Origin: Lachnospiraceae bacterium
Lineage (GTDB): Bacteria; Bacillota; Clostridia; Lachnospirales; Lachnospiraceae
Assembly (NCBI GenBank): GCA_022796475.1
Contig: JAAWIS010000002.1
Location: 1 to 64,000, forward strand
Length of the DNA stretch: 64,000 nt
Reading direction: 5' to 3'
Below, one piece after another: positions 9,141 to 18,064 of this stretch. Under the pieces are notes generated by a model that saw only the letters and a program-made list of their open reading frames with translations, was not told the origin of the DNA and did no database searches. The number at the start of each line of letters is the position of its first letter. Position 1 is the stretch's first letter. The position numbers and the translations under genes are program-made.

Positions 9141-9310
9141 CACTTTGCCCTATGTGGATCACACTCTGTATCAATAAAGCAGAATCCGGAAAATTTGGCT
9201 CAAATAAACCATAAACCGGGTAAAAAAGCTATATGAAATAAATTTGAACCCAACAGAACGCAAAATATGACGCACATCTGACTGAAATCAATTTTCAGCT
9301 CATGTCTTGA
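9141..9310 (+). repeat. MITE-like intergenic element, copy A
   Basis: Shares an ordered set of motifs with copies at 14150-14325 and, inverted, 31898-32079: CAGAATCNG, then TTTGGCTCAAATAAA, then AATTTGAACCCAA, then CTGAAATCAAT. The TTGGCTCAAAT and TTTGAACCCAA parts are inverted repeats of each other, so it can fold as an imperfect hairpin. No ORF. Boundaries are approximate. With the terminator and promoter it accounts for most of the comM-VWA gap. Confidence 0.55.
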
Positions 9311-9388
9311 CCAGATTATATTCAGGCAAGGAGTCAGCACACTAAAATTCACCGATTGTTTCGTAAATAAAGTTATAACGCTTTATAT

Positions 9389-10582
9389 TCAGGAACTTTT
9401 TTCCAGCAATTTCTGAAACTGGCTTAAATCTTCCCCTTTTAATGTTCGTTTTAACAGCTCTGGAAGGTTTTGCGGGTTGCAGGCAAAACAGGGAATTCCC
9501 ATGGAAGCAAGGCGGTCTGCCATCTGCACATCGTAATAAGGCTTTCCTCCGTCAGCAATTGCCAACAAGCTTACTACGGTTACTCCTGATTCTTTCATCT
9601 CATGGAAACGCCGCAGCAGTGCTCCCCTGTTTCCGCCTTCTTCCAAATCACTGATCAGAAAAAATATAGTTTTTCCTGGATTTTCAATAAACTGCTGGCA
9701 GTACGCCACCGACTGATTAATATCCGTTCCGCCTCCCAACTGAAATCCAAACAGTAAATCCACCGGGTCCTCACATTGTTCTGTCAAATCTACCACTTGT
9801 GTATCGAATGCAACCACATTTGTTTTTACAGCAGACATACTTGCTAAAATACAGCTCATTACGGAAGAATATATTACAGATTCTCCCATCGATCCGCTCT
9901 GGTCAATATCCAGAATAATCGTATATTTATTCGCAGCTGATGTGGTGGTACGATCAAAAAAATAAAAATGATCCGGAATTACTTTTTTCCTTTGCAGATT
10001 ATAGTTTTTCAATCCTCTTTTTATTGTTGACTGAAAATCCAGAGCTGACGCTGAAGGAATAGGAGAATGCTGATGGCGGTTTAATGCGGCAGTAACTGCC
10101 CGCTGAATATCATCTGCCAGCAGGTGGTTAATTTCCTCCACAATCCTTCTAATAAATTCTCTTGCACTATCTTTTGAATGTTTTGGAATCTGGTCTTTCA
10201 GCATTAAAATAGCACTTGCCATACCAATATTAGGCTCCATCTGTTCCAGCAGCTCTGGTTCCAAAAGAAGCTGCTTAAAACCACACCGTTCTACAGCGTC
10301 TGTCTGGATAATTTTTACAATATCCTGTTGAAAAAGGCTTCTTACATCTCCCAGCCATTTCATAAGCAATGGGTGGGACGGGCCACGTCCTCCGCCGCTG
10401 CCCAAAGCTTTACCAAAGCCACCTTCCGTTGTTCTATTATAAATTGCAGCTAAGGCCTGATCCATTAACAGCTCTTCATCCGATAACTGGGGCATACCCG
10501 ATTCATCCATTTGAGAAAAACCGTGTTCACTTTCTGCCCCCAGAATCAGCCGCCATCTTTTGATCCGTTCTCTGTTCTCCAT
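9389..10582 (-). CDS. VWA-domain protein (CoxE/YehP-like)
   Basis: A cytosolic von Willebrand A protein of 397 residues; there is no signal peptide or membrane segment. The first ~210 residues are helical and family-specific. The VWA domain follows, with a complete metal site: DIDQSGS (D227, S229, S231), the GGGTDI threonine and ISDLEEGG. Such proteins pair with MoxR-type ATPases, and a MoxR gene lies two genes upstream in the same operon. The start is 27 bases after the DUF5682 stop. The gene order recalls E. coli yehL-yehM-yehP, where YehP is the VWA member. Role unknown: likely a metal-dependent adaptor that presents a target to the ATPase (inference). Confidence 0.88.
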   Translation of the reverse strand: MENRERIKRWRLILGAESEHGFSQMDESGMPQLSDEELLMDQALAAIYNRTTEGGFGKALGSGGGRGPSHPLLMKWLGDVRSLFQQDIVKIIQTDAVERCGFKQLLLEPELLEQMEPNIGMASAILMLKDQIPKHSKDSAREFIRRIVEEINHLLADDIQRAVTAALNRHQHSPIPSASALDFQSTIKRGLKNYNLQRKKVIPDHFYFFDRTTTSAANKYTIILDIDQSGSMGESVIYSSVMSCILASMSAVKTNVVAFDTQVVDLTEQCEDPVDLLFGFQLGGGTDINQSVAYCQQFIENPGKTIFFLISDLEEGGNRGALLRRFHEMKESGVTVVSLLAIADGGKPYYDVQMADRLASMGIPCFACNPQNLPELLKRTLKGEDLSQFQKLLEKSS

Positions 10583-10609
10583 ACTATTGTTCCTCTAATC
10601 CTCTGATTG

Positions 10610-13036
10610 CTACAAATCAAAATCAAAATCTGCTAAATCAGCCAGCAGTTCAAGTTCTCCTTCTGACAAATTATCATTTAAAATCTCGCTGACCTGCCTG
10701 GGATTAATCTGCCAAATCTCACCAAAATTTTCTGCAATGGAATTCTTTTCAGCAGAGGAAAAATCAGCAAATGCCCGTCTGAGAAATACCAAAGCCCTCT
10801 TAAACTCCTGATCATCCAGAGAATCTAAATATCCGCTTAAACTTTCCCATAAAGACATTCTGGCAATCAATGCGAAATGATTCTTCATGGCCAGCCCTTC
10901 AAACCATCCGGCTCCTAAATCAGCCGGCATACCTTTCGATAACCGCCGTTCCACTTCCATTCCCAATGATACATTATCCATCCGGCCTCTCTCTAACAGC
11001 ATAGCAGCAGCAAGGCCGGAAAGCTTTGTATTCAAATCATCCCGTTTCGCAATCTCATATAATACCTTTACCCATCGCTCCTCATCAATAAATTCCTGGT
11101 CCCTCACCAATCGGTTAAGACGCTCCATTCCTGACATCACATCTTTTGCACCCTGATCATCACAACTGCAGCTTTCCGGGAGAATCAAGCAGGCACGCAA
11201 AAAAAGCTGATCCAAAACAGGAATTAAAAATGAGGCATCTAAATGCCGAATATCTCCATAGCTCACAGAAAGTGAAAGGCTTTCTGCCGCCTGGCTGATT
11301 TCCTCCACAGATGCGGCATCAACAGCTAATTGTTGCAGCGTCTTTCTGCCATATTCTGCTGCCTCCGGCATTCCGCAGCAATATGCCTCTTCAATTACAT
11401 GGGCTACCTGGCCGATTTTTTCGGTTCCTTCTGCCTCCTCTTTTAACACAAATGAGGCGGCCTGTCGGATCGTATCTCCTTTCAAAACGGTTTCCACCAA
11501 TTGAATTTCAGCTTCTGGAGTCCATTGAAGATGCCAAAGCTCTCCCCATGTGGCCTTTTCCTGGCTAATTGATTCCTGCTTTGCAAATCGAATCTGTAAA
11601 ATTCTTAATTGATGCAGAAAAAAGGAACGCTCTAAATCAATCAAAGCAGCTTTTTTTGATTTTACATTTAGCTTTTCCCGCAAATCTAACTGCAGATCCT
11701 GAAGAATCACTGATTTATACTTTGTAAGCCTTAATTCTTCTAATTTTTGGTAAAAATCTGTTTGTACAGAAGTCTGGCTCATACCCTCTGGAAGAGATCC
11801 GATCTTAGTTCCTGTTTCTGTATCCGCCACCCCAAGAGCAATCTCTGAAAATCTGCCGTGTCCTATGCAAGTCACTGCACCATCCCGCAAATCTTTAAGT
11901 GCTGGAATCTGGTAGCCATGAAGCTGTGCCAATGCCGCTGATAAACGCACAGCCTCGATTACTGATGCTGAAGAAACAGGATTTCCAGAATTTCTTAAAA
12001 ACTCTGCAATTCGGGCCAAATACTCATATACAGCCAGTTCCGGCTTTCCCCTGCAAAAACCTTTCCACAGCAATTCATAATAAGCTGGGGCACAGTTTCC
12101 CGCTCCGTATCCTGCACGCATCGACAAACGGTAATAGGAATAAGGCATCATAGTAGTCATAGCTTCCATGCAGGGAAGTTTTTCTACCTCTTTTTCTTCC
12201 ATTGCCTTCCCCTCTGTCAAACCAATTACGTGGAAAGCGCCAGTCACTACCGCAATTTTCTCCATGGGAACCTCTGCTGCAGCCTGGTCAATGATATAAC
12301 ACATGTAAGCTTCCCGAAGGCGGTTTTTATAGCTGCCTTTCTTAAGTCCCTCTTCCTTTGCTTTTTCCATGGATAAAAAACGAATATTTTCCCCAAACAA
12401 AGCAACACCTTTTCGGTAGGCTTCCTCGTCAGCCGCCTGTTCCAGCACATGCTCCCAGAATGTTTCATGAGTTTCCTCGCCACACACCTGATCCAGCCTA
12501 TGGTAAATGTAAGAAACTGGATCCATTTTTCCCTGGTATTTTGCTTCTGCTTGGAAATCTGTTTCCTCCCGACATTCTGTATCATTTTGATAATCTGTTT
12601 TTTCCTGATACTCTGTTTCTGTTTGAGATTCCGCTCCCTCTGCTGTTTCTTTTTCCTTCTGCCCGTTTGCAACCATTTCTTTTTGAATGGGTTCTTCTAT
12701 CTCCTCCAAAGCAAGCACAACTCCAGATGGCAAATCCATAAACCGGCACTGGCACCCATGCTCCTTTGCCCAAAGAGCTGCCTGATATTCCGGCGAATAT
12801 TCTGCAAAAGGATACAATACCGTTCGGATCGGTGCTTCTTTGGTATAAGCCATAATGGCAACAGGCGGTTTCACCTGCTTATCTGTAAGAAACGGAAGCA
12901 TTTCACTAAAATCTGAGGGCCCTTCAATCAAGATAAGCTGGGGCTGAACCTGATCAAAAAACTCCCTGACATAATGTGCCCCGGCAGGTGACAAATGGCG
13001 GATCCCGAATATATTTGCCTTTCTACCTTCAGCCAT
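10610..13036 (-). CDS. DUF5682 family protein (YehM-like), TraB/ChaN-like N-terminal motifs
   Basis: An 808-residue cytosolic protein. The N-terminus has GIRHLSPAGA (11-20) and LILIEGPSDF (34-43), and VVTGAFHVIGL follows at about 263-273. A GxxH, E-G-P and G-x-x-H series like this resembles the TraB/TIKI/EreA/ChaN superfamily, so a hydrolase-like domain is possible; that is motif-level inference. Between these motifs lies a low-complexity insert of Gln/Glu/Thr-rich hexapeptides (about 139-171). The C-terminal 500 residues look all-helical. Its start overlaps the MoxR stop by 8 bases, so the two are translationally coupled. Function is undescribed to my knowledge. Confidence 0.8.
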   Translation of the reverse strand: MAEGRKANIFGIRHLSPAGAHYVREFFDQVQPQLILIEGPSDFSEMLPFLTDKQVKPPVAIMAYTKEAPIRTVLYPFAEYSPEYQAALWAKEHGCQCRFMDLPSGVVLALEEIEEPIQKEMVANGQKEKETAEGAESQTETEYQEKTDYQNDTECREETDFQAEAKYQGKMDPVSYIYHRLDQVCGEETHETFWEHVLEQAADEEAYRKGVALFGENIRFLSMEKAKEEGLKKGSYKNRLREAYMCYIIDQAAAEVPMEKIAVVTGAFHVIGLTEGKAMEEKEVEKLPCMEAMTTMMPYSYYRLSMRAGYGAGNCAPAYYELLWKGFCRGKPELAVYEYLARIAEFLRNSGNPVSSASVIEAVRLSAALAQLHGYQIPALKDLRDGAVTCIGHGRFSEIALGVADTETGTKIGSLPEGMSQTSVQTDFYQKLEELRLTKYKSVILQDLQLDLREKLNVKSKKAALIDLERSFFLHQLRILQIRFAKQESISQEKATWGELWHLQWTPEAEIQLVETVLKGDTIRQAASFVLKEEAEGTEKIGQVAHVIEEAYCCGMPEAAEYGRKTLQQLAVDAASVEEISQAAESLSLSVSYGDIRHLDASFLIPVLDQLFLRACLILPESCSCDDQGAKDVMSGMERLNRLVRDQEFIDEERWVKVLYEIAKRDDLNTKLSGLAAAMLLERGRMDNVSLGMEVERRLSKGMPADLGAGWFEGLAMKNHFALIARMSLWESLSGYLDSLDDQEFKRALVFLRRAFADFSSAEKNSIAENFGEIWQINPRQVSEILNDNLSEGELELLADLADFDFDL
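12525..12625 (-). repeat. 18-nt tandem repeat coding a hexapeptide tract
   Basis: Within the DUF5682 gene the residues run as TETEYQ, EKTDYQ, NDTECR, EETDFQ, AEAKYQ: a degenerate hexapeptide x-x-T-[DE]-[YF]-Q. The DNA shows matching 18-base and 36-base periodicity. The tract keeps frame in multiples of six residues and may vary in length between strains. Confidence 0.7.
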
Positions 13037-14120
13037 TTAATTCTTTGCACTCCTTATACAGACCAAGCCATTTAGAACCCCGCTTTTTCATAATATTTTC
13101 CAGATATTCCTCCCACGCCTTTCCATCTTTTGCCTCATCTTTTACCACTGCCCCCTGAAGTCCGGCTGCCAGATCATAATCCGTGATGGTTCCATTTCCA
13201 AAGCTGCCTGCTAAAGCCATACTATTTGCCAGCAGGGAAATGGCCTCTGCTGTAGAAAGTACCCCGCCAGGCGTTTTCAGCTTTTGTTTTCCGTCTAATG
13301 TAACTCCCCTGCGAAGCTCCCGAAAAATCGTACACACCTTTTCTACCACTGCCTGCTCCGGAAGCCGGGCATTTAAATCCAGGTTTTCTGACAACTGACT
13401 CACCCGGGACTTTACAATTTCCATCTCAGACTCCAGGCTCTCCGGCGAAGGAAGAACTACAATATTAAACCGGCGCTTTAAGGCGGCTGACATCTCATTT
13501 ACCCCTTTGTCCCTGGTATTAGCTGTGGCAATCACAGAAAAACCTTTTTTAGCAGGCAGTTCAATTCCCAGCTCCGGAACGGAAATCCGCTTTTCTGATA
13601 AGATGGAAATCATCGCATCCTGAACCTCAGAAGCACATCTGGAAATCTCTTCTACTCTAGCCACGGTTCCTGTTTCCATCGCGCGATAAATCGGGCTTTT
13701 AATCATAGCCGCCAAAGACGGCCCATCTGCAATCAGCATGGCGTAATTCCAGGAATACCGGATCTGTTCTTCTGTTGTTCCTGCCGTACCCTGAATTACT
13801 TTTGTGGAATCTCCATTAATTGCGGCTGTCAGATGCTCAGAAAGCCAGGATTTGGCGGTTCCTGGCTCTCCAATTAAGAGAAGCGCCCGATCGGTCACTA
13901 AAGTGGCAATGGCAATCTCCACTAACCGCTGGTGGCCAATATATTTTGGTGTAATCTGGCGGCTTCCGGCCTTTCCTCCAATAATATAGGTTAAAACAGA
14001 ACGGGGCGACATCTTCCAGCCTTCCGGCACTGGATCCGTTTCCGCCTGAATCAATGCATCAATTTCTTCCTGATATAATTGCTCTGCCGGAAGGCGTAGC
14101 ACTTTTTGTTCCTGTTCCAT
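13029..14120 (-). CDS. MoxR-type AAA+ ATPase (YehL-like)
   Basis: AAA+ ATPase of 363 residues. Walker A is GEPGTAKS (84-91). The Walker B position reads VARVEEISR, with Glu where most family members have Asp-Glu. Sensor 1 lies in VIATANTRDKG, and the arginine-finger stretch is SAALKRRFNI. MoxR ATPases act as chaperones that remodel or metallate a partner, usually working with a VWA protein, here coded two genes on. The start at 14120 has an AAGGA site and excludes 28 extra codons that run into a repeat element. Stop overlaps the next gene by 8 bases. Confidence 0.88.
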   Translation of the reverse strand: MEQEQKVLRLPAEQLYQEEIDALIQAETDPVPEGWKMSPRSVLTYIIGGKAGSRQITPKYIGHQRLVEIAIATLVTDRALLLIGEPGTAKSWLSEHLTAAINGDSTKVIQGTAGTTEEQIRYSWNYAMLIADGPSLAAMIKSPIYRAMETGTVARVEEISRCASEVQDAMISILSEKRISVPELGIELPAKKGFSVIATANTRDKGVNEMSAALKRRFNIVVLPSPESLESEMEIVKSRVSQLSENLDLNARLPEQAVVEKVCTIFRELRRGVTLDGKQKLKTPGGVLSTAEAISLLANSMALAGSFGNGTITDYDLAAGLQGAVVKDEAKDGKAWEEYLENIMKKRGSKWLGLYKECKELNG

Positions 14121-14149
14121 ATCCCATTTCCTTTCTGATCCATTTCCTT

Positions 14150-14325
14150 TATAGTGTTCTGACCGCATTATATCTGGCAACTGTGGGTTCCGCTTGATAC
14201 CCAAAAAACAGAATCAGATATATTTGACTCAAATAAATGCAGCGTGAAAGGCCGCATAAAGTGAATCTGAACCCAATATACCATGAAGCGGGGCGTGCAG
14301 AGGGCTGAAATGAATGTATGAATAC
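14150..14325 (+). repeat. MITE-like intergenic element, copy B
   Basis: Lies inside the operon between the helical-repeat gene and the MoxR gene. The left end reads TATAGTGTTCTGAC; the body has CAGAATCAG, TTTGACTCAAATAAATGCAG, GTGAATCTGAACCCAATATA and GGCTGAAATGAATG in the same order as copies A and C. The two halves fold on each other imperfectly. The right end is eroded. Confidence 0.6.
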
Positions 14326-14348
14326 CTTTTAATTCAAAAAGACATCCA

Positions 14349-16301
14349 TTAAAATACTTCATGCTTAGAGGCACCGTTATGGAGCTGTTCCAGCCATCGG
14401 TCGATCACACTGCTTCCGTTTATCGTTTTCCCTGCCCAGGCCTTTTTCACAGCTTCCAGCTCTTCTGTCAGTTGTTCACTTTCCATAGGCAGTTCCCAAA
14501 TTAGTTCTCTTACCCGGTACACCCAGGCACTTCCCTGAAAGGTTTTACATGCAGTTTCTACAAACCCTTTAAAATCAGTCCAGCCGTTTTCCTTCAAAAT
14601 CGCCACATCAGCCGCTGAAGGTCCTTCCCGCAAAGCACGGGAATAAAAATATTGACAATAACTTTCTTTTAAGTTTTCGTCGTTCCGGCGCCTTAAACGA
14701 TAAAGCAGCGCATCACATCCTGTATAAGGAGTACCGACGGCAGGATATTTTTTCGGACACTGATGCCTATGCTTCATGAAAAGAGAGTACCAACGAATAT
14801 CAATTCCGTCTTTTAAAATACGAAAATCTTGTTCCCTCTGTACTTCCTGACAAAATCCCGACCTTTCCTTTAGATAAACTACATATCCTTTCTCAGGCTC
14901 ATAAGATATCCTCTGCATAACATGAAACAAACGGGCGCTTTGGCGGCTTTTTTCATCAAAAATACCATGAAACTGCTCATAAACCTGGCTGGCAGAGTCT
15001 TCTGCCAATGCTGCTGCAAATACTGGTTCAAAATAAACATCACCATACTGTGACAGAAGCCTTTGTGCCATCTCTTTATATAAACGGCTGTTTTCATCTT
15101 CTGGATGATAAACAGAAAATATTGTTTCCATCATTACTTCGGACAAATGGCTGCGAAACTTTTTAAGGCCTGGTTCACCTGCTATCCATTCCAGGATCTG
15201 GCGAATTTCTCCCTCCATCCGCCGGGTGCACACGTTCAGCAGGCTGAAAAAACCTTCTTCCCACTCCTTTTCTTCCTTAGCTTGATCGGTTTCCGAATTC
15301 TCCTGCCCTTGTTCAGCTCCCTTCGGATTCAGCAGCTTATCTGCCTCATTTCTAATGCCTTTCGCAACAAGTCCAGGGATATAAGAGGCACGGGAATCCC
15401 CTAATAAATTGGCCATCTCTAAGCCGTTAGAAAATGGATAGGAATTCCAAAATTTATGAACCTCTTCCCCTTCCATGAAGCTTAAAGACCACAATACTGC
15501 ATTCTTCATTTTTCCCTTGTCTGTTTTCAGCAGATCAAATAAAAGCTGCCGGTTCCCCTGGTGATGATGCAGAGCGCAAATCAAAGCCTCCCGGATCTCC
15601 TTCTTGCTTTCCTCCAAATGATTCCGGTAAAAATCATTTTCTTTTTCCCCTGCTATGGCACTGACAGCTTTAACACGTCGCACCATGTCCTTTTTGCCAT
15701 TTGGATGAAATCCTTCCTTCAGCAATGACACAATCGGACTGCCAATCCTGACAATCCAGGTAAATACCATGTCTGCAATTTCCGAATAACTATCTCCAAG
15801 AGCCTGTACCAGCAGCGGACTAACCCTGTAATCAAAAATCAGTTCCGGATCCAGCTCATAAGCCTCGCTTAGCAGCGCCTGGCGTCCGCTTCCTGTGGAA
15901 ATTAAAGCATTCAAAAAAGGGTGCAGCCTGCTGTAAGGAATGGGTTTGTAATTTAAAATAACGCCTTGATTCTCCTCATTCCTTTCCTCAGAATCTCTTT
16001 CGGAATTTAAAATGCAGATATCTTTTAAATCCCCCTCTGCCTGGTTTCGTCCCTGGGTAATCAGAAACGCATCCAGCAAGCCAATCAGATCCAGCAAAGT
16101 TTCTGTTCTGGCTTCCTTGGGTCCCTCATACAATCCCTTGGCCATCTGGCTGATTTTAGCAAATACCGGAGATGCCTTTGCATAAGCTTCTATTTGTTTT
16201 CCGGCTTCTTTTAAGCGGAAATCTTCCTGCACCAACTGAGTTCCTGCTGCTGCCGTAAAAGCCAGACGTTCCCTTAAATCATAAAATGGCTGTAAATTCA
16301 A
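14349..16301 (-). CDS. Helical (HEAT-like) repeat protein of the MoxR-VWA operon
   Basis: About 650 residues, no signal peptide or membrane helix. The sequence is almost wholly amphipathic helices; the stretch around KEIREALICALHHHQGNRQLLFDLLKTDKGKMKNAVLWSLSFM resembles HEAT repeats. I recognise no catalytic motif. In related operons this slot is held by large DUF proteins such as DUF5691, but I cannot assign it firmly. The first ATG (16400) lies inside the SWIM gene; a TTG at 16301 with GGAGG exactly 7 bases upstream gives MNLQPFYDLRERL and is preferred. Probably a scaffold for the other four products (inference). Confidence 0.75.
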   Translation of the reverse strand: MNLQPFYDLRERLAFTAAAGTQLVQEDFRLKEAGKQIEAYAKASPVFAKISQMAKGLYEGPKEARTETLLDLIGLLDAFLITQGRNQAEGDLKDICILNSERDSEERNEENQGVILNYKPIPYSRLHPFLNALISTGSGRQALLSEAYELDPELIFDYRVSPLLVQALGDSYSEIADMVFTWIVRIGSPIVSLLKEGFHPNGKKDMVRRVKAVSAIAGEKENDFYRNHLEESKKEIREALICALHHHQGNRQLLFDLLKTDKGKMKNAVLWSLSFMEGEEVHKFWNSYPFSNGLEMANLLGDSRASYIPGLVAKGIRNEADKLLNPKGAEQGQENSETDQAKEEKEWEEGFFSLLNVCTRRMEGEIRQILEWIAGEPGLKKFRSHLSEVMMETIFSVYHPEDENSRLYKEMAQRLLSQYGDVYFEPVFAAALAEDSASQVYEQFHGIFDEKSRQSARLFHVMQRISYEPEKGYVVYLKERSGFCQEVQREQDFRILKDGIDIRWYSLFMKHRHQCPKKYPAVGTPYTGCDALLYRLRRRNDENLKESYCQYFYSRALREGPSAADVAILKENGWTDFKGFVETACKTFQGSAWVYRVRELIWELPMESEQLTEELEAVKKAWAGKTINGSSVIDRWLEQLHNGASKHEVF

Positions 16302-16380
16302 TTTTCTCCCTCCAATGAACAAATTAAGCGCTTCCGAAACGTTCCGTATTCTCTTGGAAGCCAAAATTCTCAGAGTCTGA

Positions 16381-17859
16381 CTAATATGCCAAACGAACAA
16401 TAGCCTGCTCTGTTACGATACTGAACGGCTGCATGCAAATCTGGTGGTCGGCTGGGTCATAAAACATCATGCCGAACAGAACCTGATTCGAAAGCAGTCC
16501 AGCATCCCAAAGCTTATTCAGCATTTTAACTGTCCCTTCCCTGTTTTTTTGATCCCTTAAAATAATTCGGCTCCCCGTTTTATCTTCCAGTACATAAGAA
16601 ACCAAATTTTCTTTTGCACCAGTATCCTCTATCCTGCCGATTTTTTTATAAGCAGCAATTACGGCTGCTTCTTTTGCATCTAATGGATTTTTAATTACAT
16701 TTTTCACCTTTTTTATCAGAGGAAGCAGCTCCGAATCCGCTAATGAACGAATTTCCTGAAGAATATTTGGCGTTAAAGGTTCAAATTCAGCCTGTTCCCA
16801 ACGTACACGCGGATTAATTGTTCCCGGATAAATGGTAAGGAGCGGGATTTTTAAAACATCAAAAACAGAATCCTCCTGGCGCACATATTTCAATGCCTTT
16901 ATAGGACGATAATTCAACGAAGTAAAAATCTCCCCGCTACCGCAATCTATGTAATAGCCTTGATCAATCAATTCTTTTCTTGCATCATCAAAATATACTT
17001 CAAACGCTAACTGCACCAACTTGGCCGGTTCCCGACTTCTTCCCAACTGGTTCAGCCGTTCCAGATTCCAGATTCCCCCTAACTCCTCGTACAGGATACT
17101 GTCATCGTCTTCCCCATTATCCATTTCCACCTTGTTCCTCAGATACTCCTCTGCCTTTTTGATCAAGGCATTGATATGGACCAGAATTTTAATAATTTGT
17201 TCCTGGTGAGAAGGATCTCTGTCCTTTTGGTATGCCTCACTTTCTAAAATCAAACGGTTTAGCAGAATCTGGGGCCCTGGCAGATAATAATCTCCAAGCT
17301 GCTTCGCCAAATCTCTGTATGATTTCAGAGAAGTTCCCTCAAGAGTGCCGATGCCGAAATTTAATAAGCTGTCAGTCAGCTTTTTTAAAACAGCAATACC
17401 TTCCAACTGTTTTTTCATCTTCTTTACTCTGGCGGCCTTTCCGGCCTTTTTCCCTTTAGCAGGAGCAGTACTGTCTTGTTTCTGTTTTTTTTCTTCACTT
17501 TTTGCAGCCCGCCGTTCTTTCTTTTCCCTTTTCTCCCGAATCGTATCCGGTAGCTGGCAAATGGAAAACGCCTTTCCTTTTTCCATCTCAAACAATAACG
17601 CCAGTCCATGTTTACATGGATACTGTCTGCTGGGGCAACTGCACCTTAACAAAGGAGTTCCCCCTTCAATAAAATCAGCAGAAACCATGTAACAGCTTTT
17701 TCCGCTTCCTTTGCACTCTCCCATATAAAAGGTTTCATCTTCTGTTTTAGACAAAGAAACAAAACCGCCTCCAGCCGATATTTTTCGGGCATTCGCCACT
17801 GCCGAGCTATTAGGAGCCATTGAAAGAATCTGCTGTTCGGTTACCTTACCCATATGCAA
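16381..17859 (-). CDS. SWIM zinc-finger protein (YehQ-like)
   Basis: First gene of the five-gene MoxR-VWA operon, about 490 residues. The SWIM motif is CSCPSRQYPCKH, i.e. C-x-C-x6-C-x-H at about residues 73-84; SWIM domains bind nucleic acid or protein. A lysine/glutamate-rich linker follows (about 104-160), then a helical C-terminal region. The start is uncertain: TTG at 17859 has GGAAGGG 7 bases upstream, while ATG at 17853 two codons later is the next option; longer starts to 17949 overlap the promoter region. SWIM proteins recur beside MoxR/VWA genes, as with E. coli yehQ. Confidence 0.85.
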   Translation of the reverse strand: MHMGKVTEQQILSMAPNSSAVANARKISAGGGFVSLSKTEDETFYMGECKGSGKSCYMVSADFIEGGTPLLRCSCPSRQYPCKHGLALLFEMEKGKAFSICQLPDTIREKREKKERRAAKSEEKKQKQDSTAPAKGKKAGKAARVKKMKKQLEGIAVLKKLTDSLLNFGIGTLEGTSLKSYRDLAKQLGDYYLPGPQILLNRLILESEAYQKDRDPSHQEQIIKILVHINALIKKAEEYLRNKVEMDNGEDDDSILYEELGGIWNLERLNQLGRSREPAKLVQLAFEVYFDDARKELIDQGYYIDCGSGEIFTSLNYRPIKALKYVRQEDSVFDVLKIPLLTIYPGTINPRVRWEQAEFEPLTPNILQEIRSLADSELLPLIKKVKNVIKNPLDAKEAAVIAAYKKIGRIEDTGAKENLVSYVLEDKTGSRIILRDQKNREGTVKMLNKLWDAGLLSNQVLFGMMFYDPADHQICMQPFSIVTEQAIVRLAY

Positions 17860-17951
17860 CTGTTCACCCTTCCTTGTTAATGTATCTGACATACTTTTGC
17901 CAATCCCATTTTCACTAGTTTGACCACTTGGCCTCTTGCCTGCTGACACTC

Positions 17952-17980
17952 ATTTTACCATATACGGCCATCATTGGAAA
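17952..17980 (-). promoter_or_regulatory. Possible promoter of the five-gene operon
   Basis: Minus strand: TTTCCA (17975-17980), 17-base spacer, TAAAAT (17952-17957), about 90 bases before the SWIM start. The -35 match is only partial. Confidence 0.4.
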
Positions 17981-18064
17981 GCCGATTTTTTCCAGAAAAA
18001 AAGCAATTTTAACGGAGCAGTCTTTTGTTCTTCCTACTTTTGCTGCTTTTCATTAACAAACCCC

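Noticed and set aside
12358..12916. Plus-strand ORFs of 127 and 155 residues opposite the DUF5682 gene
   Set aside because: They owe their openness to the repeat tract and codon bias of the opposite gene; hydrophobic Phe/Leu/Cys-rich reading typical of antisense shadows.
14121..14204. 28-codon extension of the MoxR protein
   Set aside because: Runs into intergenic repeat copy B; the ATG at 14120 has a ribosome site and fits the family.
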